From NCBI GenBank assembly GCA_963825635.1, contig CAWGTU010000002.1:124001-188000 (forward strand): DNA of 64,000 nt, written 5' to 3'. The notes below the pieces were generated by a model. The model saw only the letters and a list, made by a program, of their open reading frames with translations, was not told where the DNA came from and ran no database searches. The stretch comes from JAOUEA01 sp963825635 (GTDB taxonomy: Bacteria > Actinomycetota > UBA4738 > HRBIN12). Positions 43,923 through 53,784 of this stretch are shown here, one piece after another. The position numbers and the translations under genes were made by a program. How positions within the stretch are numbered: position 1 is the first letter of the stretch; each line of letters starts with the position of its first letter.

Positions 43923-44357
43923 ATGAGGATCGAGCGAACACTGGGCATGCGTCGGCTGCTTCGTCGGCAGGACGGCGCGTCCGCCGTGGAATTCGCCTTG
44001 ATCGCGCCGCTGCTGTTCATGCTGATCTTCGGCATCCTCTACTTCGGCATCGCCTTCATGAAGATGCAGAACCTGCGCAGTGCGGTCCGTGAAGGCGGGC
44101 GGGCGGCCGCTGTTGGGGCCCCGACGATCGGGGAGGTCCAGTCCAAGGTGCAGGACGCCTCGATCGGATCCATCCCCAACGCCGGCGACGTCGCGGTGAG
44201 CCGGCTGTGTGACGGGAACGAGAGCGTCGGCGAGGACGTGACCGTGAGCTATGACACGGCCAACCTGCCCGACGGCGGCATCGTGGTCCCGATCCCGTTC
44301 GTGCCCACGATCCACCTCACGCCCACGATCTCGGCGAGCTTCCGATGCGAGGTCTGA
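43923..44357 (+). CDS. tadE: TadE-like pilus protein
   Basis: 144 residues. The hallmark start QDGASAVEFALIAPLLFMLIFGILYFG (Gly-Ala-x-Ala-Val-Glu-Phe before one membrane helix) identifies a TadE-type pseudopilin-like protein of Flp/Tad pili. The extracellular remainder is short, with two Cys. It is followed at once by a TadG-like gene. No tad ATPase or prepilin gene is in the window. Confidence 0.88.
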   Translation: MRIERTLGMRRLLRRQDGASAVEFALIAPLLFMLIFGILYFGIAFMKMQNLRSAVREGGRAAAVGAPTIGEVQSKVQDASIGSIPNAGDVAVSRLCDGNESVGEDVTVSYDTANLPDGGIVVPIPFVPTIHLTPTISASFRCEV

Positions 44358-44359
44358 CG

Positions 44360-45652
44360 ATGCGCCGCACCGGTCACCGACGGGAGGAAGGGGCGGTCGC
44401 GGTCATCACCGCGCTCGTGCTGGTGGCGCTGATGGCCGGCGTCGCCCTCACGGTCGACGTGGGCGGCCTGCTGCTGCGACGCCGCGCGATGGTCAACGGC
44501 GCCGACGCCGCGGCGCTGGCGGCCGCCCAGTCGTGCGCCGACGCGACCCTCGGCAGCCCCGAGGCGCTCGCCGACGAGTACGCGGCGAAGAACGTCCCGA
44601 TCACCGACGGCGGGCTCACCGGCGGCGTCATCACCGGCATCGACCCCGAGAGCGGGCAGCAGTGGACGATCAACTGCGGGGTCGACGTGACCGGACACGT
44701 GTCGGTGCGTTATGAGAGCGACCAATCGCTGTTCTTCGCGCCCGTGCTGGGGTTCGATCACACGTCGGAAGTGACGTCGCTGGCCACGGCTTCGTGGGGT
44801 TCAGCCGGTGCGGCCGGTCCGATCCCGCTCGTGATCTACGAGGGGTTCTTCCAGGGAAACCGGTGCGACGTGCCGAACGTCTCGGCGAACACCGTCTGCT
44901 ACATCTGGGAGGACAACGACCTCTCGGGCGGCGGCAACTTCGGCTTCCTCGACGTCGGCGAGGGCTGGAACGTCGGGAAGACCGATCGATGCAACAACTC
45001 GGGCGGCGCCGACCAGCTCGGAGACTGGATCAGCGGAGCCGACCCCGCGGAGATCGTCGAGCTCAACTACCCGAACGCCACGTGGGTCTGCACGAGGGAG
45101 GGCAACGGCGGTAACAACGTCGCCTGGCGAGCGCTCGAGGACCTGATCGGCGAGGTGCGGGACTTCCCGATCGTCGGCGTGTCGCCGGCCGACGGCGAAC
45201 CCGCGCAGGTGGGCACGCCTCAGCCCAAGTACAACGTGATCGGCTTCGCGCACTTCGAGATCATGGGCGTCAACATGGCGAGCAAGGACGCCCTGAGCTG
45301 CACGATCCCTCCGACCGCGACGCTGCCGTTCGACCTGATGGCCGCGTGCGCGCCGTCCGGAGGGAGCTACATCGAGGGCAGTGCCTCGGGTGACAAGGGA
45401 GCCAAGCTCACGGTCGATGCGAACGGGATCATCACGGCCTGGAGCAAGCAGCCGAGCGTCGTGACGTTCGAGACGACCGACTCGGCGGACTGCGGCGGCA
45501 ACCCCGCCCCGAACTCGAGCGCCCACTGCCTGGTCCTGAAGTGGAAAGGCTCTACCTACGGCGGTGGCAATCCCGGCGGAGGTGCGAACTTCGGCCTGCT
45601 CGCGGCCCAGCTGTGCGACCTCGCCTACGGAAGCTGTCTCGACCAGGAGTAG
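44360..45652 (+). CDS. tadG: TadG-like Flp pilus assembly protein
   Basis: 430 residues. The N-terminus REEGAVAVITALVLVALMAGVALTVDVGGLLLRRR is the usual TadG/TadE-like anchor, followed by GADAAALAAAQSC. A large extracellular region has about twelve Cys, many Gly/Asn/Asp and no recognised domain. The ATG at 44360 (two bases after the tadE stop) is chosen over 44345. The Cys-rich exterior suggests a disulfide-stabilised surface protein. Confidence 0.82.
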   Translation: MRRTGHRREEGAVAVITALVLVALMAGVALTVDVGGLLLRRRAMVNGADAAALAAAQSCADATLGSPEALADEYAAKNVPITDGGLTGGVITGIDPESGQQWTINCGVDVTGHVSVRYESDQSLFFAPVLGFDHTSEVTSLATASWGSAGAAGPIPLVIYEGFFQGNRCDVPNVSANTVCYIWEDNDLSGGGNFGFLDVGEGWNVGKTDRCNNSGGADQLGDWISGADPAEIVELNYPNATWVCTREGNGGNNVAWRALEDLIGEVRDFPIVGVSPADGEPAQVGTPQPKYNVIGFAHFEIMGVNMASKDALSCTIPPTATLPFDLMAACAPSGGSYIEGSASGDKGAKLTVDANGIITAWSKQPSVVTFETTDSADCGGNPAPNSSAHCLVLKWKGSTYGGGNPGGGANFGLLAAQLCDLAYGSCLDQE

Positions 45653-45680
45653 CGACACGTCCGCTCCCCCCGGGCGGCGT

Positions 45681-45711
45681 CGGAGCCGGGTCCGATCGGG
45701 ACCCGGCTCCG
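45681..45711. terminator. Strong bidirectional hairpin
   Basis: A 13-bp perfect stem CGGAGCCGGGTCC / GGACCCGGCTCCG with a 5-base loop, between the convergent tadG-like and ino1 genes. Confidence 0.75.
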
Positions 45712-45744
45712 TCCACGTCCAGGTCTCGATACTCGGGACGCAGC

Positions 45745-46862
<1,118 letters not shown>

Positions 46863-46866
<4 letters not shown>

Positions 46867-47468
46867 GAGGTGTGCTCCTTCCTGCTGAGGACCGCCGTGC
46901 GGCGGATCCTCGCGCCCCCTCGTTCGAGGTCGTCGCCGGCGCGCCGGCCGGCCTTGTCATGTTCGTTGCTCGTCAGGTCGTCGATCCAGGCGATGTCGGC
47001 CTCGGTGGCCGCCCGCCCGTGCTCCATCACGGCGAGCCGGTAGTCGTCGGCCTCGTCGCGGCCCGCGTCGATCGCGGCATCGAACGACGCGAGACGCTCG
47101 GTCAGTGCCGCCCGGCGTCGTTCCAGCAACCGGATGCGTGTCTCGGGCGGCAGGTAGCGGAAGAACGCCAGCCGCACGCGGAAGCGGGCGTCCTCGCTCG
47201 AGGTGTCTCCGGCCGTCTCCTGCAGTAGCTCGAGGAACGCCCTCTCACCTTCGTCGGTGATGTCGTAGACGGTCTTGCGGCGGCCGCCGGTGGGCTCGCC
47301 GGTGTTCGGGGCCACCAGGCCGTCCCGCTCCATGCGACGCAGCGTCGGGTAGAGCGAGCCGTAGGAGACCCGCCAGAAGCCGCCCAGGGACTCCCCGAGC
47401 TCTCGGGAGAGCTGGTAGCCGTGCATGGGCTGCTGCTTCAGCAAGCCGAGGATCGCGAGTTCCAACAT
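46863..47468 (-). CDS. PadR-family regulator
   Basis: 201 residues. Start MLELAILGLLKQQPMHGYQLSREL and winged helix (VSYGSLYPTLRRMERDGLV, GGRRKTVYDITDEGERAFL) are classical PadR; the C-terminal helices mediate dimer formation. Coupled to ino1 and preceded by GATATATC palindromes that are typical PadR operators, so it is likely to regulate ino1 and itself. The ATG at 47468 starts the conserved sequence. Confidence 0.92.
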
Positions 47469-47502
47469 CCGGACCGGTACCCTTCGTTCGATGGATGCTG
47501 CA

Positions 47503-47546
47503 GGTCGATATATCGACCGCACATATCGGTCCGATATATCTATCGG
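47503..47546. promoter_or_regulatory. PadR-type operator cluster
   Basis: Perfect palindrome GGTCGATATATCGACC at 47503-47518, then ATATCGG-T-CCGATAT (47523-47537), overlapping CCGATA-TATC-TATCGG (47531-47546). The AT-rich cores stand out in this GC-rich sequence. They are upstream of padR-ino1. Confidence 0.75.
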
Positions 47547-47659
47547 TTGGAGGGGATTTCGTCAACTCGTGGAGGCCGGAACTCGTAGGTGGTCGATTCG
47601 AGGCCCTGTCCGAGGCAAGATGGCGCGCGAGCTCGACCGAATACGAAAGGCGTCCGCCC

Positions 47660-47866
47660 GTGCAGCAGACGATCCGCATCCCCGACGACGTCCGTGGTCA
47701 GCTGCGGCTGCTCGCGACGATCACGGGGATCGACGAGGAGGAACACCTTCGACGTGCGATGCGCGGCTACCTCGAGACCTCGGGGCGTGACGCCGAGGTC
47801 CGCGCCTTCACCGATCGTGCGCGCGAGCGATACAGACGCGTGCTCGACCGGTTGGGGGAGCTGTAG
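47660..47866 (+). CDS. Ribbon-helix-helix-like antitoxin
   Basis: 68 residues from a GTG. The start TIRIPDDVRGQLRLLATITG resembles a ribbon-helix-helix (Arc/MetJ) DNA-binding domain, followed by a helical tail (RAFTDRARERYRRVLDRL). It lies 20 bases before a Doc-like gene, the order found in antitoxin-toxin pairs. Confidence 0.6.
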   Translation: MQQTIRIPDDVRGQLRLLATITGIDEEEHLRRAMRGYLETSGRDAEVRAFTDRARERYRRVLDRLGEL

Positions 47867-47886
47867 ACCCGCTCCGCCCGCTCACG

Positions 47887-48267
47887 ATGGACGACGTGGT
47901 GACGATCGCGCGAGCCGAGCTCGGATCCGCCGTCCCCATCGATGCCGACCGGCTCGCCGAAGCCGTCGCCGAGCCACTCCGCCGTGAGGCCGACCGCGAG
48001 GCGTACCCAGGGACCGTGCCGAAGGCAGCTGCGCTGCTGCTCGCGATGCTCCGGCTGCGACCGTTCGGACCGGGGAACGCACGCGTCGCGCTGCTCGCGA
48101 CGGTGGTGTTCCTGAACCGCAACGCCCTCGACCTAGAGGCCGACGACGACGAGCTGATTGCGCTCGTTGCGGTCGCGGCGACCGGCGAGCTCACGGTGCT
48201 GCAGACGGCGGCCGCGCTCGAGCGGTTCGTGACTCGACTCTCGCCGGCACCCGACGACGACCGGTGA
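47887..48267 (+). CDS. Doc-like (Fic fold) protein with degenerate active site
   Basis: 126 residues with the Doc layout: LLLAMLRLRPFGPGNARVALLATVVFLNRNA, then DDDELIALVAVAATGELTVLQ. The Fic/Doc motif (HxFx[D/E][G/A]N[K/G]R) reads RPFGPGNAR here, so the catalytic His is Arg58 and Lys is Ala65. Adenylylation or phosphorylation by this protein is unlikely as written. It may be a dead toxin that keeps the fold. Confidence 0.7.
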   Translation: MDDVVTIARAELGSAVPIDADRLAEAVAEPLRREADREAYPGTVPKAAALLLAMLRLRPFGPGNARVALLATVVFLNRNALDLEADDDELIALVAVAATGELTVLQTAAALERFVTRLSPAPDDDR

Positions 48268-48280
48268 GGCGATTCGCTCA
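48265..48280. terminator. Compact hairpin at convergent gene ends
   Basis: TGAGGCG-ATT-CGCTCA: arms pair with one bulged G and include the TGA of the Doc-like gene and the stop of the first PPOX gene. Confidence 0.35.
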
Positions 48281-48940
48281 GGCGCCGGGTCGCCGATAGT
48301 CGGCGACGTACCCCGGCGCCGACGTCCCCGCTCGTAGCAGCGGGTCGGGGATCGGCTCGCCGGGCACGGTTCGCAGAGGCAGGATGCCCGCCCACACGTC
48401 GAGCGCGAGGTCCTCGTCGGGTTCCTCGGGGAAGCCCTCGCTGACCTTGGCGCTGCACTCGTCGAGCGTGACCTTCACGAACGTCGTCTGCTTCAGCTCG
48501 ACGTCGGTCGGTCGACGGGCGTCGGCGCTGCGGCCCGGCGCGACCTGGTCGGTGATCACGTCGAAGACGCCGGCGAGCTCCTCGCGGTCGGTGACCTCCT
48601 CCGCGTGGCCGTAGACGATCACCGTGCGGTAGTTCATCGAGTGCTCGAACATCGAGCGCGCGAAGCGGATGCCGTCGACGATCGTCACGGCGATCGCGAC
48701 CGGCAGCCCCTGCTTGATCGCTCGCAGCGTGCTCGACGCCGACGAGCCGTGCACGTAGACGGTGTCGCCGACGCGGGCGTGGATCGTCGGGATGATGCGC
48801 GGATCGCCGTCGTCGCCGACCCACGCCAGGTGGCAGTAGAGAGCCTCGTCGAGGATGGCGTGCACCCGTTCCCGCTCGTATACCCCGAGCTCGGGGAGGC
48901 GCCGGACGCGGGTGCGAGGGGTGGGTGCCTGGCTGCTCAT
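48278..48940 (-). CDS. PPOX-fold flavin-binding protein, copy 1
   Basis: 220 residues of the pyridoxamine 5'-phosphate oxidase-like split-barrel superfamily (ALYCHLAWVGDDGDPRIIPT, GDTVYVHGSSASSTLRAIKQG, SMNYRTVIVYGHAEEV). It is a close paralogue of the next gene upstream (shared HSMNYR, LDVWAG-LPLRT). It is the last gene of the cobalamin-riboswitch operon and overlaps copy 2 (ATGA). Such proteins bind FMN or F420. Confidence 0.83.
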   Translation of the reverse strand: MSSQAPTPRTRVRRLPELGVYERERVHAILDEALYCHLAWVGDDGDPRIIPTIHARVGDTVYVHGSSASSTLRAIKQGLPVAIAVTIVDGIRFARSMFEHSMNYRTVIVYGHAEEVTDREELAGVFDVITDQVAPGRSADARRPTDVELKQTTFVKVTLDECSAKVSEGFPEEPDEDLALDVWAGILPLRTVPGEPIPDPLLRAGTSAPGYVADYRRPGA

Positions 48941-49602
48941 GGACGCGGGAGCTCCTCTCCGGACGGCGGGATGTACGAGGGAAGGTCGATCGAGGCGCGG
49001 AGATCGGGCGCGGGCACCGCCGGGCCGACGACCGTGCGGAGTGGCAGAGTTCCTGCCCAGACATCCAGGGAGAGGTCGCGCTCGTCGTCGCCCGGTGGGC
49101 CGGTGCGCACCTTCGCGCTCGCCTCGTCGATCGGCATCGCGAGGATCAGCGTCTGCCGCCACTCGTCGTCGTCGGGCTCGCGGGCGTCGAGCGCGCGGCC
49201 GGGCAGCACGTGACTCGTGATCGCGCGGGCCCCGGCGTAGAGCTCGTCGCGGTCGGTGACCTCGCGGGACCGGCCGAAGAGCACGACGCTGCGGTAGTTC
49301 ATCGAGTGGTGGAACGAGCTGCGCGCGAGCACGAGCTCGTCCACGACCGTGGCGACGACGCACAGCTCGGTGCCGGCGGCCGCCGCCTTCCACGCGCGTG
49401 CGCCGCGCGACCCGTGCAGGTAGAGCGTGTCGTCGATGCGCGCCTGGATCGTCGGCAGCGCGCGCGGCTTCCCGTCGGCGTCGACCCACGACACCGTGCA
49501 CGTGAGGGCCTCGTCGAGCACGGCGTGGATCGTCGCCGGGTCGTGGTCGGCCCGCTCGGGCAGGCGGTGGACCGTCGTTCGTTCGCTCGGCGCCGTCGAC
49601 AT
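48937..49602 (-). CDS. PPOX-fold flavin-binding protein, copy 2
   Basis: 221 residues, paralogous to copy 1 (ALTCTVSWVDADGKPRALPT, DTLYLHGSRGARAWKAAAAG, SMNYRSVVLFGRSREVTDRDEL, LDVWAGTLPLRT). The ATG is 10 bases from the ECF S-component stop, so co-transcription is likely. Two tandem copies behind a B12 importer suggest a flavin-based step on the imported cofactor, but this is inference. Confidence 0.83.
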   Translation of the reverse strand: MSTAPSERTTVHRLPERADHDPATIHAVLDEALTCTVSWVDADGKPRALPTIQARIDDTLYLHGSRGARAWKAAAAGTELCVVATVVDELVLARSSFHHSMNYRSVVLFGRSREVTDRDELYAGARAITSHVLPGRALDAREPDDDEWRQTLILAMPIDEASAKVRTGPPGDDERDLSLDVWAGTLPLRTVVGPAVPAPDLRASIDLPSYIPPSGEELPRP

Positions 49603-49612
49603 GGCCGAGATG

Positions 49613-50449
49613 CTAGCGGGTGACCTCCAGGCGCATCCGCCTCGCGGCCCGGTCGAGCGCGCCGAGCAGCGGGCGGCCCAGCACGAGCACGAGCACGGCG
49701 TTGCCGACCGCGCGGAACGTGTCCCACGCGAACGAGCTCGCGACGTAGAACGCCAGGTAGTGGCGCAGGTTCGTGGCCGCGCCCGCCGTCGGGTCCCAGT
49801 CGACCGCGGTGCCGGTCGTGAGGAACGGCCACGACCACAGGTTCATGATCGCGCCGAACAGGTAGCCGGCGATCGCACCGTACACGGCGAGCGAGCCGAT
49901 GCGGACGGGCCACGACGTCTTCGGCAGCAGCCCTGCCCCCATGCCGACCCACCCCACCGCGACCATCTGGAACGGCAGCCAGGGCCCGAGCCCGCCGAGG
50001 AAGAGCCCGCTCGCGAACGTGCCGACGGCCCCGAGCAGGAACCCGAACCCCGGGCCGAACGCGTTCCCGGCCACGAGCACCACGATGAACATCGCGCTGA
50101 ACCCGGCCACGAACCCGGGCAGGCGCAGCGCGACCATCGCGGCCCCGAGCACGCCGAGCAGCGCGATCGTCTTCGGGCCGAGGCCGCCGCGCCCGAGCTC
50201 GACGAAGAGCACGGCGCCGAGGCAGATCACGAGCACCGCCAGGATCACCGGGCCGTCGTTCGCGTGGTTCTCGTTCACGCCCGGGGTGACCGGCAGCACG
50301 AACGGCCAGAGGAACGCGAGCAGTCCGACGAGGTTGATCACGACGAGGGTGACGAGGCGCAGCCGGGAACCGCCCGTGAGCGCTCGAGCTCGCGCGGAGA
50401 GGCCGGGCGCTGCCGCGGGTACTGCGAGGGGCCGTTCCTCGGTGATCAT
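49613..50449 (-). CDS. ECF transporter substrate-binding (S) component
   Basis: 278 residues, about six membrane segments (LVTLVVINLVGLLAFLWPF, FSAMFIVVLVAGNAFGPG, VGWVGMGAGLL). Gene order next to T and A components and the riboswitch upstream of the operon make cobalamin the likely substrate. It overlaps the ATPase gene (ATGA). Confidence 0.82.
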   Translation of the reverse strand: MITEERPLAVPAAAPGLSARARALTGGSRLRLVTLVVINLVGLLAFLWPFVLPVTPGVNENHANDGPVILAVLVICLGAVLFVELGRGGLGPKTIALLGVLGAAMVALRLPGFVAGFSAMFIVVLVAGNAFGPGFGFLLGAVGTFASGLFLGGLGPWLPFQMVAVGWVGMGAGLLPKTSWPVRIGSLAVYGAIAGYLFGAIMNLWSWPFLTTGTAVDWDPTAGAATNLRHYLAFYVASSFAWDTFRAVGNAVLVLVLGRPLLGALDRAARRMRLEVTR

Positions 50450-52032
50450 GCGAGGGCTCCTGCGACCTGTTCCGGGGTGAGCCAACCCGCGCCGAACGCA
50501 CGCGTCATCTGCGGCGCGAACACCGTGGAGTCGCCCAGCACGACACCGGGGTCGCCGTCGGCGATCACCTCGCCCCCCGCGAGGATCACGACCCGCGTGG
50601 CGACCGCAGCCGCGAGCTCGACGTCGTGGGTCGCCACCATCGCGGCGCCGCCACCCGAGGCGTGCGAGCGCAGGAACCGGGCGAGCCGGTCCTTCGACGA
50701 CGGGTCGAGCCCCCGTGTCGGCTCGTCGAGCAGCAGCACGGGCGCCTCGGCGGCCGCGATCGCGGCGGTCGCGACGAGCAGGCGTTGACCGGCCGAGACG
50801 TCGCGGGGGTGCAAGGTGGCGAGATCGGCGATGCCGAGCGCGTGGAGCACCGGGTCCGGGTCGTCGGGGAGGTCCCGGGCTCGGCGCGTGGCCCGCACCT
50901 CGTCGGCGACCGTCTCGGCGAAGAGCACGACCTCCGGTTCCTGTGGGCAGAGCGCGACGTCGACGCCCGGTGTCGGAGCGTGACCGTCGACCGCGATCGA
51001 GCCGCGGGTCGGTTCGTGGACGCCCACGATCGATCGGAGCAGGGTCGTCTTGCCCGCGCCGTTGCGGCCCATGACGGCCACGACCTCGCCGCGTCTCACC
51101 TCGAGGTCGATGCCGCGCAACGCGGTCGACTCGCCGTGGCGAGCCTCGAGACCGGCGATCCGCACGAGGGTCTCCCCGGGCGTGGCTGCGGTGTGGGCTC
51201 CGTCGAGGATCGCCCCCGGCAGCTCGAACGGTGCGAGCCGGCCGCCGAGCCGTCGGGCCTCGCGCACGGTCAGGGGCACGGGGTCCCAGCCGACGAGCCG
51301 ACCCAGCCGGGCCACCGGCGGGCCCATCGCGAGCCGGCGGATCACCTCGGCCGGCTCGCCGGGCACGACCGTGCCTCGCTCGAAGCCGAGGGCGAGATCG
51401 ACGAAGCCGGCGACCCGTTCGAGACGGTGCTCCGCGAGCAACACCGTCATGCCCTGGTCGTGCACGAGTCGCTGCAGGGCGGCGACCACGTGCTCGGCGC
51501 CCTGCGGGTCGAGCTGGGAGGTCGGCTCGTCGAGCACGAGGATGCGTGGCCCCGCGGCGAGGGCCGCCGCGATGGCGACCCGCTGCTGCTCGCCGCCCGA
51601 GAGCGAGCGCACGCTGCGTCGCCGCAACGGCTCGACGTCGAGCAGGTCGAGCATCTCCTCGACGCGCCGGCGCATGTGCACCGGGTCGACCCCGAGGTTC
51701 TCCATGCCGTAGGCGAGCTCGTCCTCCACGCGGTCGAGCACGAACGAGGCCGCGGCGTCCTGGGGCACGTAGGCGACGGCGTCGGCGAGGGCGCGCGGGG
51801 CGTGCTCGAGCGTGTCGCGACCGTCGACGACCACGCGCCCTGAGAAGCGGCCGCCGGTGAAGTGGGGGACCAGGCCGTTCGCCGCCCGCAGGAACGTCGA
51901 CTTGCCCGCGCCGGTGGCCCCGACCGCGAGCGCGAACGTTCCCTCGTCGATCGAGACCGAGGCGTCGTGCAACGCTGGACGGTCGGCGTCGGGGTAGGAG
52001 AACGAGACGGCGTCGAAGCGCAGGGGGCTCAT
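50446..52032 (-). CDS. ECF transporter ATPase with two fused domains
   Basis: 528 residues. First domain: GATGAGKST, SLSGGEQQRVAIAAAL, ILVLDEPTSQLDP. Second: GRNGAGKTT, DVSAGQRLLVATAAIA, LLLDEPTRGLDP, where the usual SGG signature has become SAG. This is the A-A' ATPase of ECF importers fused into one chain. It is coupled to both neighbours by 4-base overlaps. Confidence 0.92.
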   Translation of the reverse strand: MSPLRFDAVSFSYPDADRPALHDASVSIDEGTFALAVGATGAGKSTFLRAANGLVPHFTGGRFSGRVVVDGRDTLEHAPRALADAVAYVPQDAAASFVLDRVEDELAYGMENLGVDPVHMRRRVEEMLDLLDVEPLRRRSVRSLSGGEQQRVAIAAALAAGPRILVLDEPTSQLDPQGAEHVVAALQRLVHDQGMTVLLAEHRLERVAGFVDLALGFERGTVVPGEPAEVIRRLAMGPPVARLGRLVGWDPVPLTVREARRLGGRLAPFELPGAILDGAHTAATPGETLVRIAGLEARHGESTALRGIDLEVRRGEVVAVMGRNGAGKTTLLRSIVGVHEPTRGSIAVDGHAPTPGVDVALCPQEPEVVLFAETVADEVRATRRARDLPDDPDPVLHALGIADLATLHPRDVSAGQRLLVATAAIAAAEAPVLLLDEPTRGLDPSSKDRLARFLRSHASGGGAAMVATHDVELAAAVATRVVILAGGEVIADGDPGVVLGDSTVFAPQMTRAFGAGWLTPEQVAGALA

Positions 52033-52829
52033 CGGACCGACCCTTCCTCGTCCGCCGACGGCGGGGGCAGGAAGGCGGGCACGAGGAGCAGCCCGATCGT
52101 GGCAAGGAGCCGGGGGTCGGCTTCGGGCCAGGCGAGGGGGAACGTCGACGGGTGTAGCGCCGGCGATCCGGCGAACGCGGCGGCCAGGAACACGCCGGCC
52201 GCGATCAGTGACGCGACGACGACGACGATCGCGCCGAGGGTCCAGCGATCGGGTCGGTACCGCGTGCGGCGCCCGCGCCCGTGCCCCCGGGAATCCATGC
52301 TCTCCGCGAGCGTGACGGCCTCCTCCATGCCGGTCTCGAGTACGGGGACCGCGAGGGTCGGCAGGGCACGCCAGGCCGAGGGGTGCATGCCGCGCAGGCG
52401 CTGTGCCTCGCGCACCCGTCCCACCATCGAGATCGTGCGAGGGGCGATCGAGAGGGCGAGCGCCGCGGCGAGAGCCGGCTCATGGAAGCGCCGCGGCGCG
52501 AGGCGCACCACGCCGAACGGATCGGTGACGGCATTGAACGTGCCGAACACGATCAGCAGGGTCGCGAGGCGGGCGCCCTCGAGGGCGGCGAACGCGACGC
52601 TGCCGGCGTCGACCGTGCCGAGGAAGACGAGCGCGGTGCGCACCGCCATCGTCACGAGCCCCGCGATCGCGAAGACGCGGAACGACCGCTCGGTCGGGCC
52701 GGGCACCCGCTGCGCCGCGTAGACGAACCACGACACGGCCACGACCAGTCCGAGGTAGAAGGGGTCGGTCGTGGTGAACGCGACGAGCCCCGCGCAGGTC
52801 GCCCAGACGATCCACGCGGCGGGATGCAC
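52029..52829 (-). CDS. ECF transporter T component
   Basis: About 266 residues, several membrane segments, and the T-protein coupling motif region (ALAALALSIAPRTISMVGRVREAQRLRGM, ALTLAESMDSRGHGRGRRT with the Ala-Arg-Gly style charges). GTG at 52829 is chosen because it follows the beta-domain gene stop and begins at MHPAAWIVWA; a GTG at 52871 overlaps that gene by 40 bases. Confidence 0.85.
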   Translation of the reverse strand: MHPAAWIVWATCAGLVAFTTTDPFYLGLVVAVSWFVYAAQRVPGPTERSFRVFAIAGLVTMAVRTALVFLGTVDAGSVAFAALEGARLATLLIVFGTFNAVTDPFGVVRLAPRRFHEPALAAALALSIAPRTISMVGRVREAQRLRGMHPSAWRALPTLAVPVLETGMEEAVTLAESMDSRGHGRGRRTRYRPDRWTLGAIVVVVASLIAAGVFLAAAFAGSPALHPSTFPLAWPEADPRLLATIGLLLVPAFLPPPSADEEGSVR

Positions 52830-52831
52830 GA

Positions 52832-53779
52832 TCAGCGCCCCTGAGCGTCGCGGCGTCGCAGCGTGAGCCACCCGGCGACGCCGAGTCCGCCGATCAGCGC
52901 GAGCGCGACGAGGCCGGCGATGGGCGGGCCCCCGTCGCCCGGGCTCGTGTCAGCTGCGAGGGCCGCGACGTCGGCCGCAGGTGTCGTCGGGACAGCGGTG
53001 GGCGAGGGCGTATCCGAACGAGCCTCTTCGGAGCCGCCGTTGCCGCCGCCGTTCCCGTCCTCGTCGTCGCCACCGCCATCGTTCCCGCCGGTTCTTCCCT
53101 CCTGCGAGGATGCGTCGCCGGCCGAGCCCGTGCCCTGGTCGCCCGAGCCTCCGGAGCCGCCGCCGCCATCGCCGTCGCCCGAGCCACCTCCGGATCCTCC
53201 GCCTCCGCCGGAACCTCCGCCGCCGCCGGAGCCATCGCCCCCTCCGCCCCCGCCTCCGCCGTCGTCACCGGGTGGAGGTTCGGTGGCGGCGTCGCAGACG
53301 TCGTCGATCGAGAGCGCCGCCGGAGCGGGGTGCGTGGCGCCCGAATCGCCGGCACCCCACGTCCACCCCTCGACGTCGCCGTCGCCGATCGAGGCGCTCG
53401 CTGCGCCGGAGCCGGCCCACGTCCATCCGCCGCCGCCGTTCCCGTGCCAATAGCCCCAGAAGTCGGGGTAGTCGGCGAAGCAGTCGCCGCCGGTCGGTCC
53501 CACGCCGGCAAGCTGGCACACGGCCTGCCCGCCGAAGCCGAGTCGATACTGCAGGCCGTGTTGGGCGGACGCGAGCTGGATCAGCCGTAGGCCGGTCACC
53601 GTCGGGGCATCGAGCGTCACGCAGTAGGTGAGCGTCTGACCGCCGGTGCCGACCACGAGGGCCGCGTGCGGCGCGTCGGCTGCCTCGGCCGCGCACGCGA
53701 CGACCGATCCCGTCGCAGCCGGCGCGAACGCCGGCAGCAGCAGGACGAGGCCGAACGCGGCGGCGCGGAGGCCTCGCAC
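52832..53779 (-). CDS. Surface-anchored Trp/Gly-rich protein, intrinsic-factor beta-domain-like
   Basis: 315 residues. Signal peptide, then a compact domain with aromatic sites (FADYPDFWGYWHGNGGGGWTW and IGDGDVEGWTWG), which resembles the C-terminal beta domain of intrinsic factor/transcobalamin (DUF4430-like). A long Gly/Ser linker (about residues 165-225) leads to a C-terminal membrane helix and Arg-rich tail. It lies 5 bases after the alpha-domain gene. The role as a B12 cap is inferred from the operon. Confidence 0.75.
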   Translation of the reverse strand: MRGLRAAAFGLVLLLPAFAPAATGSVVACAAEAADAPHAALVVGTGGQTLTYCVTLDAPTVTGLRLIQLASAQHGLQYRLGFGGQAVCQLAGVGPTGGDCFADYPDFWGYWHGNGGGGWTWAGSGAASASIGDGDVEGWTWGAGDSGATHPAPAALSIDDVCDAATEPPPGDDGGGGGGGGDGSGGGGGSGGGGGSGGGSGDGDGGGGSGGSGDQGTGSAGDASSQEGRTGGNDGGGDDEDGNGGGNGGSEEARSDTPSPTAVPTTPAADVAALAADTSPGDGGPPIAGLVALALIGGLGVAGWLTLRRRDAQGR

Positions 53780-53784
53780 GGCGG

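Noticed and set aside
49613..52105. 830-codon frame as a fused ECF protein
   Set aside because: Its N-terminal 550 residues are out-of-frame Arg/Pro-rich sequence; the real ATPase frame is separate and ends at 50446.
53080..53280. Low-complexity GC stretch as a satellite repeat
   Set aside because: It is the coding sequence of the Gly/Ser linker of the surface-anchored protein.
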